This document shows positions 1 through 8,688 of a stretch of 36,433 nucleotides of DNA, piece by piece; positions within the stretch are counted from its first letter, which is position 1; each line of letters begins with the position of its first letter. The notes below the pieces were generated by a model that saw nothing but the letters and a program-made list of their open reading frames with translations, was not told where the DNA came from and ran no database searches. The translations under genes were made by a program, and so were the position numbers. The stretch covers positions 1 to 36,433 of the forward strand of contig JASHPU010000114.1 of the NCBI GenBank assembly GCA_030037885.1. Direction: 5' to 3'. This DNA comes from Xanthobacteraceae bacterium (GTDB taxonomy: Bacteria; Pseudomonadota; Alphaproteobacteria; Rhizobiales; Xanthobacteraceae).

Positions 1-1089
1 GTCGAGCGCGATTATCCCAACACGTATCGCCGTTTTACTGCCCTGGGACCATTGGCCGACAAGCTCGGTAATGGTGGCAAAGGCATCACCTGGAATACTG
101 AAGACGAGATACGCGGCCTTGGCGAACTGAACTACAAGATCGAAGACGGCGGGCCCACGAACGGCCGGCCGCGCATTCAAAGCGACATCGATGCCGCCGA
201 GGTCATTCTCTATCTCGCGCCGGAAACCAACGGCGAGGTCGCGGTCAAAGCCTGGAAAGCACTTGGCGAGGCAACCGGTCGCGATCACGTTCATCTCGCG
301 GAAAAACGCGAGGACGAAAAGATTCGCTATCGCGATCTCGTCGCGCAGCCACGCAAGATCATCTCGTCGCCGACCTGGTCCGGTATCGAAAGCGAGCACG
401 TCAGCTATACGGCCGGGTACACCAACGTGCACGAGCTGATTCCATGGCGAACGCTCACCGGCCGGCAGCAATTCTATCAGGATCATCGCTGGTTCCGCGA
501 TTTTGGCGAAAGCTTCGCCGTCTATCGGCCGCCGATCGATACCCGCACAGTCGCCGACATGCTGGGCAAACGCGGCAACGGCTATCCCGAGGTAGTGCTC
601 AATTTCATAACGCCGCATCAGAAATGGGGCATCCATTCCACCTACACCGACAATCTCTTGATGCTGACGCTCTCGCGCGGCGGGCCGATCGTGTGGATCT
701 CCGAGATCGACGCCAAGAAGGCCGGCATCGTCGATAACGACTGGATCGAGCTCTACAATTTGAACGGCGCGCTTGCCGTGCGGGCCGTCGTGAGCCAGCG
801 CGTGCAGGAAGGCATGTGCCTCATGTACCACGCACAGGAAAAGATCGTGAACGTGCCGGGCTCGCAGATCACGGGGCAGCGCGGCGGCATCCACAATTCG
901 GTGACCCGCACCGTGCTCAAACCGACCCACATGGTCGGCGGCTATGCCCAGCTGTCCTACGGTTTCAATTACTACGGCACCGTGGGATCAAACCGCGACG
1001 AGTTCGTCATCATGCGGAAGCTCGCCAAGGTGGAATGGCTCGATCATTCCAATCCGGTCGACAAAGTGGTCGAGGAGACCGCGTCATGA
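1..1089 (+). CDS. narG: Respiratory nitrate reductase alpha subunit, C-terminal part (5' truncated by window)
   Basis: This is the molybdenum (bis-MGD) catalytic subunit of the membrane-bound nitrate reductase, which reduces nitrate to nitrite on the cytoplasmic side. The frame is open from base 1 (VERDYPNTYRRF...), so the real start lies upstream; 362 residues of a protein normally near 1200 are visible. The segment 'PNTYRRFTALGPLADKLGNG' and the C-terminal region with 'MCLMYHAQEKIVNVPGS' match the NarG molybdopterin-dinucleotide-binding end. The stop codon overlaps the narH start by 4 bases (ATGA), and narH, narJ and narI follow in canonical order, which makes NarG far more likely than another DMSO-reductase-family member. 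The catalytic N-terminal half and the [4Fe-4S] site are outside the window and cannot be checked. Confidence 0.96.
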   Translation, partial: VERDYPNTYRRFTALGPLADKLGNGGKGITWNTEDEIRGLGELNYKIEDGGPTNGRPRIQSDIDAAEVILYLAPETNGEVAVKAWKALGEATGRDHVHLAEKREDEKIRYRDLVAQPRKIISSPTWSGIESEHVSYTAGYTNVHELIPWRTLTGRQQFYQDHRWFRDFGESFAVYRPPIDTRTVADMLGKRGNGYPEVVLNFITPHQKWGIHSTYTDNLLMLTLSRGGPIVWISEIDAKKAGIVDNDWIELYNLNGALAVRAVVSQRVQEGMCLMYHAQEKIVNVPGSQITGQRGGIHNSVTRTVLKPTHMVGGYAQLSYGFNYYGTVGSNRDEFVIMRKLAKVEWLDHSNPVDKVVEETAS

Positions 1090-2618
1090 AAATTCGCGCG
1101 CAGGTCGCCATGGTGCTCAACCTCGACAAGTGCATCGGGTGCCACACCTGTTCGGTGACGTGCAAGAACGTCTGGACCTCACGACAGGGGATGGAATACG
1201 CGTGGTTCAACAATGTCGAGACCAAGCCCGGCATCGGCTATCCGAAGGATTGGGAAAACCAGGAGCGCTGGAACGGCGGCTGGAAACGCAAGAGGAACGG
1301 CAAGATCGTGCCCAAGCAGGGCGGACGCTGGGCGATCCTCGCCAACATCTTCGCCAATCCGAACCTGCCAGAGATCGACGACTATTACGAGCCGTTCACC
1401 TTCGACTACGAGCATCTGCAGATCGCGCCGGAACTGCCGACGGCGCCGGTCGCGCGACCGCTGTCGCTGGTCAGCGGCCGGCCGATGGACAAGATCGAAT
1501 GGGGGCCGAACTGGGAGGAGATCCTCGGCGGCGAATTCGACAAGCGCTCGCAGGACTACAATTTCGAAGCGGTGCAGAAGGACATTTACGGACAGTTCGA
1601 AAACACCTTCATGATGTACCTGCCTCGCCTGTGCGAGCACTGCCTCAACCCGAGCTGCGTCGCGTCCTGCCCCTCGGGCTCGATCTACAAACGGGAAGAG
1701 GATGGGATCGTCCTCATCGACCAGGACAAGTGCCGCGGCTGGCGCATGTGCGTGTCGGGATGCCCATACAAAAAGATCTATTACAACTGGACCTCGGGCA
1801 AGGCGGAAAAGTGCATCTTCTGTTATCCGCGGATCGAGGCCGGCCAACCCACTGTCTGTTCGGAAACCTGCGTCGGACGCATCCGCTATTTGGGCGTGCT
1901 CCTTTACGACGCGGACGGAATCGAACGCGCCGCAAGCGTGGAAGACCCGCGGAACCTGTACGAGGCTCAGCTCGGCCTCTTCCTTGATCCGAACAACCCC
2001 GAAATTGCCGCGCAGGCGCGCGCCGACGGCATTCCCGACGCCTGGATCGAAGCCGCCAAACGCTCGCCGACCTACAAGATGGCGGTGGAGTGGCGCATCG
2101 CATTTCCTCTTCATCCCGAGTACCGGACCTTGCCGATGGTCTGGTACGTGCCGCCCTTGTCGCCGATCCAATCTCATGCGAACGCCGGAGCCATCGAGAC
2201 CGTGGGCGAATTGCCTGATGTACGTTCGCTGCGCATCCCGGTCCGGTATCTGGCCAACCTGCTGACCGCCGGGGCAGAAGAACCCATCGTCACCGCGCTT
2301 GAACGCATGCTCGCCATGCGTGCTCATTACCGGCAGCGGCAGCTCGGCGAGGGCGATGGGCAAGGCGTGCTGGCGCAGGTCGGCCTGAGCGTCGCCCAGA
2401 TCGAGGAAATGCACCGGTATCTGTCGATCGCCAATTACGAGGACCGCTTCGTCATCCCGACCAGCCATCGCGAGCAGGCCGAGGACGCTTATGGCCTGCG
2501 CGGCTCCTGCGGCTTTACTTTCGGCAACGGCTGCGACTTCGGCCCGCCGCATTCGAGCCTGTTCGGGGGCAAGATGGGTCGCCGCACGCTCACGCCGATC
2601 AGGCCGCTTGATACATGA
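1086..2618 (+). CDS. narH: Respiratory nitrate reductase beta subunit (iron-sulfur)
   Basis: NarH is the four-cluster electron-transfer subunit carrying electrons from NarI haems to NarG. The 510-residue length is normal for the family. Cysteine motifs are in the expected order: CIGCHTCSVTC near residue 16, CEHCLNPSCVASCP near residue 182, CRGWRMCVSGCP near 217, and KCIFC...CSETC near 244-270. The CxxW spacing in CRGWRMC is the classic NarH signature of the [3Fe-4S] cluster. The ATG at 1086 overlaps the narG stop, and the N-terminus MKIRAQVAMVLNLDKCIGC matches NarH, so this start is preferred to the upstream in-frame ATG at 816, which lies inside narG. The gene ends at 2618, 11 bases before the preferred narJ start. 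It appears intact. Confidence 0.97.
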   Translation: MKIRAQVAMVLNLDKCIGCHTCSVTCKNVWTSRQGMEYAWFNNVETKPGIGYPKDWENQERWNGGWKRKRNGKIVPKQGGRWAILANIFANPNLPEIDDYYEPFTFDYEHLQIAPELPTAPVARPLSLVSGRPMDKIEWGPNWEEILGGEFDKRSQDYNFEAVQKDIYGQFENTFMMYLPRLCEHCLNPSCVASCPSGSIYKREEDGIVLIDQDKCRGWRMCVSGCPYKKIYYNWTSGKAEKCIFCYPRIEAGQPTVCSETCVGRIRYLGVLLYDADGIERAASVEDPRNLYEAQLGLFLDPNNPEIAAQARADGIPDAWIEAAKRSPTYKMAVEWRIAFPLHPEYRTLPMVWYVPPLSPIQSHANAGAIETVGELPDVRSLRIPVRYLANLLTAGAEEPIVTALERMLAMRAHYRQRQLGEGDGQGVLAQVGLSVAQIEEMHRYLSIANYEDRFVIPTSHREQAEDAYGLRGSCGFTFGNGCDFGPPHSSLFGGKMGRRTLTPIRPLDT

Positions 2619-2629
2619 GGGAGCAACCC

Positions 2630-3301
2630 ATGATCGTACTCAGGGCGCTCGGCGCGTTGCTCTCCTACCCACGAGAGGAGGTTTGGCAGGCGCTGCCGGA
2701 AATCGCCGCAGCCATTCGCACGTCGAAGTTCTTTGCGGCGCGGCAACGCGACGATCTGCTGGCTCTGGTCCACGACCTGCGCAGCGCCGAACTCCTGCAA
2801 GCCGAGGAGCGCTACGTCGATCTTTTTGATCGTGGTCGTGCGGCATCGCTCCACCTGTTCGAGCACCTGCACGGCGACGGACGCGATCGCGGGCAGGCCA
2901 TGGTCGATCTGAAGCGGCTTTATCGGCAAGCCGGGTATGAATTGTCGTCGCGCGAACTGCCCGACTATCTGCCGGTCGTTCTCGAATATCTCAGCTGCCG
3001 CGATCTGGCGGAGGCGCGCGAGCTTCTGGGCGACTGCGCCCACATCCTGCGGCAGATCGGTCAGTCCCTGATCGCGCGCGGCTGCGGCTATGCGGCCGTA
3101 CTGCAGGCACTCCTGGTGATCGCCGGTGAAGACCCGATTGACGCTGCGGCAGTGCCTCGCGTCAGAGGGCGGCCTGAAAACCTTGACCGCGATTGGTTCG
3201 AGCAGCCCGCTTTCGGCGGCGAGGCATTAATGACTCCCGTGAGCCGCGGGCCCGCGCCGCAGCCAGTGTCCTCGTCAGCCAACATCCAGCCCAGCCGGTA
3301 A
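2630..3301 (+). CDS. narJ: Nitrate reductase assembly chaperone NarJ
   Basis: NarJ is the dedicated cytoplasmic chaperone that binds apo-NarG and permits molybdenum cofactor insertion and membrane anchoring; it is not part of the final enzyme. The product is 223 residues, helical and acidic, with the family pattern 'LGALLSYPREEVW' at the N-terminus, 'SLHLFEHLHGDGRDRGQAM' near residue 78, and 'ELPDYLPVVLEYL' near 108. The ATG at 2630 is chosen because a purine-rich AGGGAG lies about 7 bases upstream. An ATG at 2615 that overlaps the narH stop would add five residues but lacks a ribosome-binding site. The position between narH and narI confirms the assignment. The C-terminal 25 residues are low-complexity and not conserved-looking. 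Confidence 0.95.
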   Translation: MIVLRALGALLSYPREEVWQALPEIAAAIRTSKFFAARQRDDLLALVHDLRSAELLQAEERYVDLFDRGRAASLHLFEHLHGDGRDRGQAMVDLKRLYRQAGYELSSRELPDYLPVVLEYLSCRDLAEARELLGDCAHILRQIGQSLIARGCGYAAVLQALLVIAGEDPIDAAAVPRVRGRPENLDRDWFEQPAFGGEALMTPVSRGPAPQPVSSSANIQPSR

Positions 3302-3316
3302 ATGGTGTAGTGCCCC

Positions 3317-4036
3317 ATGGTTTCCGCTGACTACGTCAACACGTTCCTCTTCGGCATCTACCCCTATCTCTGCCTCGCAGTGCTGCTGATCGGCAGCCTG
3401 ATCCGCTTCGATCGAGAGCCGTATACCTGGAAGAGCGATTCCTCGCAGATATTGCGCAGGAAGCAGCTCCGTCTTGGATCGAATCTTTTCCATTACGGCG
3501 TCATCATCGTCATCCTCGGCCACTTTGCTGGTTTTCTCGCGCCGCATTGGGCCGTCGATTGGGCGCTCAGCCCCACCGGCCACCAGCTTCTGGCGATGAT
3601 AGTCGGCGGCATCGCAGGAACCATCGCAATCATCGGGCTAAGTGTCCTGCTGCACCGTCGGCTCGCCGATCCGCGCATCCGGTTGAACAGCCGCAAATGG
3701 GATATCGCAGTCGCTCTCCTGTTGTGGCTGCAGCTCGCGCTCGGCCTTCTCACGGTGCCGCTGTCGGCTTTCCACATGGACGGTGCGCTGTTCGAAACGC
3801 TGGCCACCTACGTCAAGGGAATCGTCACGCTGAACGGCAGCACCTCCTCGCTGATGATGGGCGTGCCTTTGGTCTACAGGCTGCATGTCCTGTTGGGGTT
3901 CACGATTTTCCTGGTCTCGCCGTTCACCCGCATGATTCACATCTGGAGCGGCGCCGGCGCGCTCGCCTATCTGGTTCGGCCCTACCAGATCGTGCGCTCG
4001 CCCCGCACGCGGGCAAGAGTCCCGGTGCGATCATGA
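3317..4036 (+). CDS. narI: Respiratory nitrate reductase gamma subunit (cytochrome b)
   Basis: NarI is the membrane dihaem cytochrome b that oxidises quinol and passes electrons to NarH. The 239-residue protein has about five hydrophobic segments, starting with 'FLFGIYPYLCLAVLLIGSLI'. Histidines likely to ligate the two haems are present in 'LFHYGVIIVILGHFAG' (near residues 58 and 69) and 'YRLHVLLGF...TRMIHIW' (near residues 193 and 210), the same paired arrangement as in characterised NarI. Fifteen bases separate it from narJ. Its TGA overlaps the ATG of the following prolyl isomerase gene, so translation of the two is probably coupled. Confidence 0.96.
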   Translation: MVSADYVNTFLFGIYPYLCLAVLLIGSLIRFDREPYTWKSDSSQILRRKQLRLGSNLFHYGVIIVILGHFAGFLAPHWAVDWALSPTGHQLLAMIVGGIAGTIAIIGLSVLLHRRLADPRIRLNSRKWDIAVALLLWLQLALGLLTVPLSAFHMDGALFETLATYVKGIVTLNGSTSSLMMGVPLVYRLHVLLGFTIFLVSPFTRMIHIWSGAGALAYLVRPYQIVRSPRTRARVPVRS

Positions 4037-4776
4037 CCATCACCGTCAACGGCATCGCCATAGAGGCCTCCCGCTGGCCGAACTCGGAAGTCGCGGCGGT
4101 GCGTGAACTCTTGCGGCAGCGGGCGGTCGTCATCGGCATCCTGTCTGCGGATGCCGATGACGACGAGACGATCGGCGCCGCCATCGAGCGCCTTCTCGCC
4201 GAGGAGGTGAGCGTGCCTTCACCCACCGAGGCGGAATGCCGGCGCTATTATGAAAATCACCGCAAGGAGTTTCAGTCCGGAGATCTGGTGTACGCTCGGC
4301 ACATTCTGTTTCAGGTCACGCCCTCCGTGCCGGTGCCTGAAATCCGCGCCCGCGCCGAGCGGGCGCTCGTGGAGCTTTTGGCGCAACCCGACCGGTTCGC
4401 CGAGATGGCCGGCGCGCTGTCAAATTGCCCGTCCGGGAAGCAGGGCGGCAATCTTGGCCAGATCGGTCGCGGCAACACCGTGCCGGAATTCGAGCAGGCG
4501 CTGTTCCGGTTGGATGCCCACGGCATCCTGCGCCATCTGGTCAAAACGCGGCACGGTTTCCACATCGTCGCCGTCGACCAAAGCGTTCCGGGTGAGACGC
4601 TGCCATTCGAAGCGGTCCGAGACCAAATAGCTGAGCGGCTCAAGACCGGCGTCGACGCGCGCGCCTTGCGGCAATACATTTCCATCCTCGCGGGGAAAGC
4701 AGAGATCGCCGGAGTTGATATTTCAGGCGCGCCAGCACCCCTTGGAGCTTTCGCGACTACTTCCTGTTCACTCTGA
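4033..4776 (+). CDS. Parvulin-type peptidyl-prolyl cis-trans isomerase, nar operon associated
   Basis: This is a predicted parvulin-type prolyl isomerase of 247 residues. Residues about 90-190 form the PpiC domain: 'YARHILFQVTP', then 'ALSNCPSGKQGGNLGQIGRG', then 'VPEFEQALFRL' and 'VKTRHGFHIVAVD', the usual parvulin order. No signal peptide or membrane segment is evident, so it probably acts in the cytoplasm. The start ATG overlaps the narI stop by 4 bases, which fixes the start and places it in the nar operon. NifM/parvulin-like genes next to narGHJI are known in several proteobacteria, so a role in folding or maturation of the nitrate reductase is plausible but inferred. The helical N-terminal ~70 residues have no assigned function. 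Confidence 0.9.
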   Translation: MTITVNGIAIEASRWPNSEVAAVRELLRQRAVVIGILSADADDDETIGAAIERLLAEEVSVPSPTEAECRRYYENHRKEFQSGDLVYARHILFQVTPSVPVPEIRARAERALVELLAQPDRFAEMAGALSNCPSGKQGGNLGQIGRGNTVPEFEQALFRLDAHGILRHLVKTRHGFHIVAVDQSVPGETLPFEAVRDQIAERLKTGVDARALRQYISILAGKAEIAGVDISGAPAPLGAFATTSCSL

Positions 4777-5061
4777 TTCCGACAAAGCTCTCCCGTGTCC
4801 ACGAACGAATGCGTTCCGGACTTGCTTTCTCGACGGGGGATCGGCTAACAGAGGATCGCGCGTCTCACGATACGCGAAGGTGACCTGCGCCGGCCCACCT
4901 GGGTCGGACTGCCGGAAAGAGCGCTCCTTCATTCGGATGCCGCGGTGAGGCGCACCGTGGTGCAAACCGGATTGGGACGCGTTCGCTTTTTCAAGCGCGT
5001 CTTCCGGCTTCCCGTTATTTCCTACGAACCTTTTTCGACACGACTCTCCTGTTGGCTGGCG

Positions 5062-5407
5062 TCATTCGACGGCAGCGGGTGATGAGAACAGCCAATTTTG
5101 GTGTCGGTTCCACCAAACCTTGTCCCAAAATTCTTTGTATGCGGCGAGGATCGCCTTATCGCCACGGCGCAGGATCATAGGCCACGTCTTACCCTCGACT
5201 TTCGTCCGACGGGATCCGCTCAACCTTATCTCCATCCTTTGTGTAGCCCATCGGATTGCCGTTCGGCCCCTCGCCGCCTGGCTCTACCGGGTCGAGGGGC
5301 ACGGTCGGGCTACAGCGCTTCGCGCGTAGCAGGTCATCGTAGCTCTTGAATTCGTCGATGGAGATGCCGTCGCGCTTATGTTGGCGGATCAGATCGGTGA
5401 TTGCCAT
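5062..5407 (-). pseudogene. Small hypothetical protein gene with a single-base frameshift
   Basis: From an ATG at 5407 the minus strand encodes 72 residues ([20 protein letters not shown]...) before a stop at 5189. Removing one A from the AAA run near 5200 joins this frame to another open frame: ...KVERIPSDE then [18 protein letters not shown], continuing to [20 protein letters not shown] and a TGA at 5062. The repaired product is about 114 residues, charged and tryptophan-rich at the end, without membrane segments. Protein-like composition on both sides of the break supports one original gene. I do not recognise its function. The shift could be real decay or a homopolymer sequencing error. 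It lies 74 bases downstream of the tRNA on the same strand. The 285 bases between this gene and the prolyl isomerase gene (4777-5061) hold nothing I can support. Confidence 0.6.
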
Positions 5408-5481
5408 CGCACGGCCGATGCGGACTCGTTCTTAGACCGAAATCGACTCGCTCTTTGTGTGTAAGCATAGTCGAGACCATG

Positions 5482-5557
5482 TGGTGGGCCCGGGAGGACT
5501 CGAACCTCCAACCAAGCGGTTATGAGCCGCTAGCTCTGACCATTGAGCTACGGGCCC
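5482..5557 (-). tRNA. tRNA with CAT anticodon, probably tRNA-Ile2 (lysidine type)
   Basis: The reverse complement folds as a complete 76-nt tRNA. The acceptor stem is GGGCCCG paired with CGGGCCC and the 3' CCA is encoded. The D-arm is 'TAGCTCAATGGTCAGAGCTA', the anticodon stem-loop is AGCGG-CTCATAA-CCGCT, and the T-loop is GGTTCGAGTCC. The anticodon is CAT. The anticodon arm followed by TTGGT closely resembles bacterial tRNA-Ile(CAU), whose wobble C is converted to lysidine by TilS, rather than initiator or elongator Met. The exact identity depends on that modification and is inferred. Confidence 0.93.
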
Positions 5558-5650
5558 GTCGTTCGGCCGGACCGGCGCGGGCAAGGGCGCCGGCTTGATA
5601 TCACAGGATAAGTCCCCTTCGGAATGCGTTTTGTGATACGCGCCGGCCCC

Positions 5651-5778
5651 GTCATGCCCAGCACCGGGCTTATGGATTCCGGACTCGCCGCTTCCGCCTC
5701 CGCGCTTCGGCGGACTCATACCCGCCGTAGCTCGCGGAGCGAGCGAAGGCGGGTCGCGTCGATCCGGAATGACGATCA
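5651..5778. repeat. Palindromic intergenic repeat, family A (copy 1)
   Basis: The element begins GTCATGCCC...CTTATGGATTCCGG and ends GATCCGGAATGAC, with an internal inverted segment around CCCGCCGTAGCTCGCG / CGAGCGAAGGCGGG. It shares the outer CGTCAT...CCGGAATGACG arms and the 'TATGGATTCCGG' core with copies at 15523-15628 and 27217-27318. It sits between the tRNA and the metW stop. Similar palindromes are common between genes in this group of bacteria. No coding function is supported. Confidence 0.7.
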
Positions 5779-5794
5779 TGGCGACGGCCGGGCG

Positions 5795-6454
5795 TCAAGC
5801 TCTTCGGCTCAGCAGAAACACCGCCTGCTCGCCGAACAGGTTCCAGAACCACCACGGCATTTTCAGCCGCATCTGGCGGCCCCAGGCGTTGAGCGCCACG
5901 GCCTGGTCCATCTTGGCGCCGACCGCAAAGCAGAGCGCGCGGAAATCCTTGATGCTGCAGAAGTGAATATTCGGCGTCTCGTACCACGCATAGGGCAGAT
6001 TGCGGGTGCGCGGCATCTGGCCGCCGAGCAGGATTTGCAGCCGGATATTCCAGTGCCCGAAATTCGGAAACGACACGATGGCGCGGCGGCTGATGCGCAG
6101 CATGTGCTCGAGCACGACGCGCGGCTGCCGCGTCGCCTGCAACGTCTGCGACAGGATGACATAGTCGAACGCGTCGTTCGGATAGGCGGCAAGGTCGGTG
6201 TCGGCGTCGCCCTGCACCACGGCGAGGCCCTTGGCGACGCATTCGTTGACGCCCTCGCGCGACAATTCGATGCCGCGGCCGTCGACGCCGCGGCTCTCCA
6301 GGAGCCGCAGCAACTCGCCGTCGCCGCAGCCGACGTCGAGCACGCGCGCGCCGTGGTCCACCATGGCGGCGACCACCAGCAAGTCGATGCGCGCGCCGCC
6401 GGCGCCGCGCGCCGCCTCGGCCATGGTGAGATCGTATTTGACGCGCGACAGCAT
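5795..6454 (-). CDS. metW: Methionine biosynthesis protein MetW (class I SAM-dependent methyltransferase fold)
   Basis: MetW is a small methyltransferase-like protein that accompanies MetX and is thought to support its activity in methionine synthesis; its exact chemistry is not settled. The 219-residue product shows the SAM-binding glycine motif 'VLDVGCGDGELLRLLESRG' near residue 38. It also has the MetW-typical 'AFDYVILSQTLQATRQP' and 'SFPNFGHWNIRLQILLGGQMP' (near residue 128) and 'LPYAWYETPNIHFCSIKDF'. The gene starts 9 bases after the metX stop, so the two form one transcription unit. The start at 6454 gives a slightly long N-terminus, and a shorter start at an internal Met is possible. 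Confidence 0.95.
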   Translation of the reverse strand: MLSRVKYDLTMAEAARGAGGARIDLLVVAAMVDHGARVLDVGCGDGELLRLLESRGVDGRGIELSREGVNECVAKGLAVVQGDADTDLAAYPNDAFDYVILSQTLQATRQPRVVLEHMLRISRRAIVSFPNFGHWNIRLQILLGGQMPRTRNLPYAWYETPNIHFCSIKDFRALCFAVGAKMDQAVALNAWGRQMRLKMPWWFWNLFGEQAVFLLSRRA

Positions 6455-6463
6455 GGCGGACCG

Positions 6464-7645
6464 CTACGCGCGCAGGCCGCGCGAGCGCGCCGCGCCGTCG
6501 AGAAAGCCGCGCACGATCGCGAACAATTCCGGCTCGTCGAGCAAAAAGGCGTCGTGGCCCTTGTCGGTGGTGATCTCGGCAAATGAGACGCGCGCACCGG
6601 CGGCGTTGAGCGCGTGCACGATGGCGCGCGATTCGGCGGTCGGAAACAGCCAGTCGCTGGTGAACGAGATGACGCAAAAACGCGTCGGCGTGTCGCGAAA
6701 GCCGTTGGCCACCACGCCGTCGTAGTCTCCCGCGAGATCGAAATAATCCATGGCGCGGGTCAGATAGAGATACGAATTGGCGTCGAACCGTTCGACGAAC
6801 GTGATGCCCTGGTGGCGCAGATAGGATTCCACCTGAAAGTCGGCGTCGAACGAGAACGTCGGATTGTCGCGGTTCTGAAAGCGGCGGCCGAATTTGCGGT
6901 GCAGCGCCGCGTCCGACAGATACGTAATGTGTGCGCCCATGCGGGCCACGGCAAGGCCGCGGCGCGGATTGGTGCCGTGGGCGAAATAGCGGCCGCCGCG
7001 CCAGTCCGGATCGGCCATCACCGCCTGGCGGCCGACCTCGTGGAAGGCGATGTTCTGCGCCGAATGGCGCGTCGCCGCCGCGATCGGCAGCGCTGCGAAT
7101 ACGCGCTGCGGATAGCTTGCCGCCCATTGCAGCACCTGCATGCCGCCCATCGAGCCGCCGGCGGCCGCGAACAGCGAGTCGATGCCCAGATAGTCGAGCA
7201 GCATGGCCTGTGCGCGCACCATGTCGCGCACGGTGATGACGGGAAAATCGAGGCCCCATGGCAGGCGCGTCGCCGGATTGGTCGAGGCCGGGCCGGACGA
7301 GCCCATGCAGCCGCCGACCACGTTGGGGCAGATGATGAAGTAGCGCTCGGTATCGATCGGCAGGCCGGGACCGACCATGGTTTCCCACCAGCCCGGCTTG
7401 CCGGTCACCGGATGGGTATTGACGACGTGCTGATCTCCGGTCAACGCGTGGCAGATCAGCACCGCATTGCTGCGCTCGGCGTTGAGCGTACCGTAGGTCT
7501 GGTAGGCGATCTGCAGCGGGGCAAAATCGACGCCGGCGTCGAGCCGCAGCGGCTTGTCGGCGCCGAAGCGGACGACCGGCGAATGCGGATGGTCCGCTTC
7601 GCGCGTGCGGTCGGCAAGATCGAGCGTGGTGGTGGCGTCGGCCAT
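6464..7645 (-). CDS. metX: Homoserine O-acetyltransferase (MetX)
   Basis: MetX acylates L-homoserine with acetyl-CoA (some family members use succinyl-CoA) as the first committed step toward methionine. It is a cytoplasmic alpha/beta hydrolase-fold enzyme. The 393-residue product has the nucleophile elbow '[13 protein letters not shown]' near residue 142, the acid residue in 'FTSDWLFP' near residue 312, and the histidine in 'DKGHDAFLL' near 350. The early '[12 protein letters not shown]' and '[13 protein letters not shown]' segments are also characteristic. The ATG at 7645 ([10 protein letters not shown]) is chosen over an in-frame TTG at 7666, which would add seven residues. The gene is co-transcribed with metW and diverges from the chorismate mutase gene. 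Sequence alone does not settle acetyl versus succinyl specificity. Confidence 0.95.
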   Translation of the reverse strand: MADATTTLDLADRTREADHPHSPVVRFGADKPLRLDAGVDFAPLQIAYQTYGTLNAERSNAVLICHALTGDQHVVNTHPVTGKPGWWETMVGPGLPIDTERYFIICPNVVGGCMGSSGPASTNPATRLPWGLDFPVITVRDMVRAQAMLLDYLGIDSLFAAAGGSMGGMQVLQWAASYPQRVFAALPIAAATRHSAQNIAFHEVGRQAVMADPDWRGGRYFAHGTNPRRGLAVARMGAHITYLSDAALHRKFGRRFQNRDNPTFSFDADFQVESYLRHQGITFVERFDANSYLYLTRAMDYFDLAGDYDGVVANGFRDTPTRFCVISFTSDWLFPTAESRAIVHALNAAGARVSFAEITTDKGHDAFLLDEPELFAIVRGFLDGAARSRGLRA

Positions 7646-7708
7646 CGCGGCAGATTCCGAAAGCAAGCACGTACGGCCCGCGGCGTCGCAGAACCGATCA
7701 AAAACGGG

Positions 7709-7736
7709 TAAATAGGCTGCTGCCGCCTGGAGTCAA
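7709..7736 (-). promoter_or_regulatory. Candidate sigma-70-type promoter of metX-metW
   Basis: On the minus strand TTGACT (7736-7731) and TATTTA (7714-7709) are separated by 16 bases. They lie about 64 bases upstream of the chosen metX ATG. The -35 matches the consensus at five of six positions and the -10 is weaker. No SAM-II-like leader is recognised in the short space to the start. This is a pattern match only. Confidence 0.35.
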
Positions 7737-7807
7737 CGTTTTCTTTGCTTTCGCCGCCGCGCGCACTATCAAGGCTAAGCACTCGCGGAAAAGCGGTATC
7801 CAAAACC

Positions 7808-8647
7808 ATGTCCAAAGCGCCGCGCCAAGACCAGCCTTCACTCACCGATCTGCGGCATGAGATCGACCGCATCGACGCGGCCATGCATGAGCTCTTGATG
7901 GAGCGCGGCGAGATCATCGACCGCCTGATCGCGGCGAAGCAGACGCAGGAAACCGGCTCGGCGTTTCGGCCGGCGCGCGAGGCCGACATCATGCGCCGCC
8001 TGATCGAGCGCCATCGCGGCAACCTGCCGCTCGACACCGCCGAGAGCATTTGGCGCGTCATCATCTCCACTTTCACTTACGTGCAGGCGCCGTTTGCAGT
8101 GCACGCCGATCTCTCCGCCGGCGACGCCGCGATGCGCGATTCGGCGCGCTTCCATTTCGGCTTCACCGTGCCGTTCGTGCCCCATATGGGCGCCGCCAGC
8201 GTGGTCGCCGCCGTCACCGAATCCAAGGGCGACCTCGGCCTCGTGCCGGCCTTCGCCATCGCCGGCGCCGGGCCGTGGTGGGCGGCGCTCGAATTCGACA
8301 CCGCGCCGAAAATCATCGCCCGGCTGCCGTTCGTCGAACGGGCCGATCATCCGGCCGCCATGCCGGTGTTCGTCGTGTCCCGCGCCGCCGCCGACGCCAT
8401 GGTGACCGAGACCGAGATGTGGAGCATGCGGGTGTCCGGCTGGCGCGCCGCCTCGGCCGGCGCGGTGGCGGCGACCGCGGAGGTCATCGCGGTGCCGGAC
8501 CGGGCGTTCGATGGCGCCGGGCTCTTGGTTTCCGTGCAGCGCGGCGGCATCGATGCGGTGCGCAAGGCGCTGGTCGGCATCGGCGCTTCGATCCGCTCCG
8601 CGGCCCTCGTCGGCAGTCACGCGACCCGCTATACGGTGCGCTCATAA
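7808..8647 (+). CDS. Chorismate mutase with a C-terminal extension resembling a degenerate prephenate dehydratase
   Basis: The first ~95 residues of this 279-residue protein are an AroQ-type chorismate mutase: '[20 protein letters not shown]' near residue 12, then '[12 protein letters not shown]' and '[17 protein letters not shown]'. It would convert chorismate to prephenate in the cytoplasm. The remaining ~180 residues contain '[13 protein letters not shown]', reminiscent of the prephenate dehydratase domain of PheA. However, the ENS/TRF catalytic motifs of that family are not visible, so it may be a regulatory or decayed domain. The ATG at 7808 is preferred to upstream TTG codons because the protein starts immediately before the mutase helix. 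hisC and tyrA follow, a tyrosine/phenylalanine pathway context. Confidence 0.85.
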   Translation: MSKAPRQDQPSLTDLRHEIDRIDAAMHELLMERGEIIDRLIAAKQTQETGSAFRPAREADIMRRLIERHRGNLPLDTAESIWRVIISTFTYVQAPFAVHADLSAGDAAMRDSARFHFGFTVPFVPHMGAASVVAAVTESKGDLGLVPAFAIAGAGPWWAALEFDTAPKIIARLPFVERADHPAAMPVFVVSRAAADAMVTETEMWSMRVSGWRAASAGAVAATAEVIAVPDRAFDGAGLLVSVQRGGIDAVRKALVGIGASIRSAALVGSHATRYTVRS

Positions 8648-8688
8648 TTGCCCGCCGCTTCGTGGTCAGGCGGAAGAAGGAACGAGAA

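Noticed and set aside
5482..5790. Integrated element at the tRNA gene.
   Set aside because: No integrase gene and no duplicated tRNA 3' end was found nearby; the adjacent palindrome belongs to a dispersed repeat family.
5670..7670. A 666-codon minus-strand open frame across metX and metW.
   Set aside because: It is an arginine/alanine-rich shadow of metX-metW in another frame, with no domain. The two real genes explain the DNA.
7646..7708. SAM-II type riboswitch upstream of metX, common in alphaproteobacteria.
   Set aside because: The short leader does not show the conserved SAM-II pseudoknot sequence that I could recognise. Only a candidate promoter is reported; a covariance search would be decisive.
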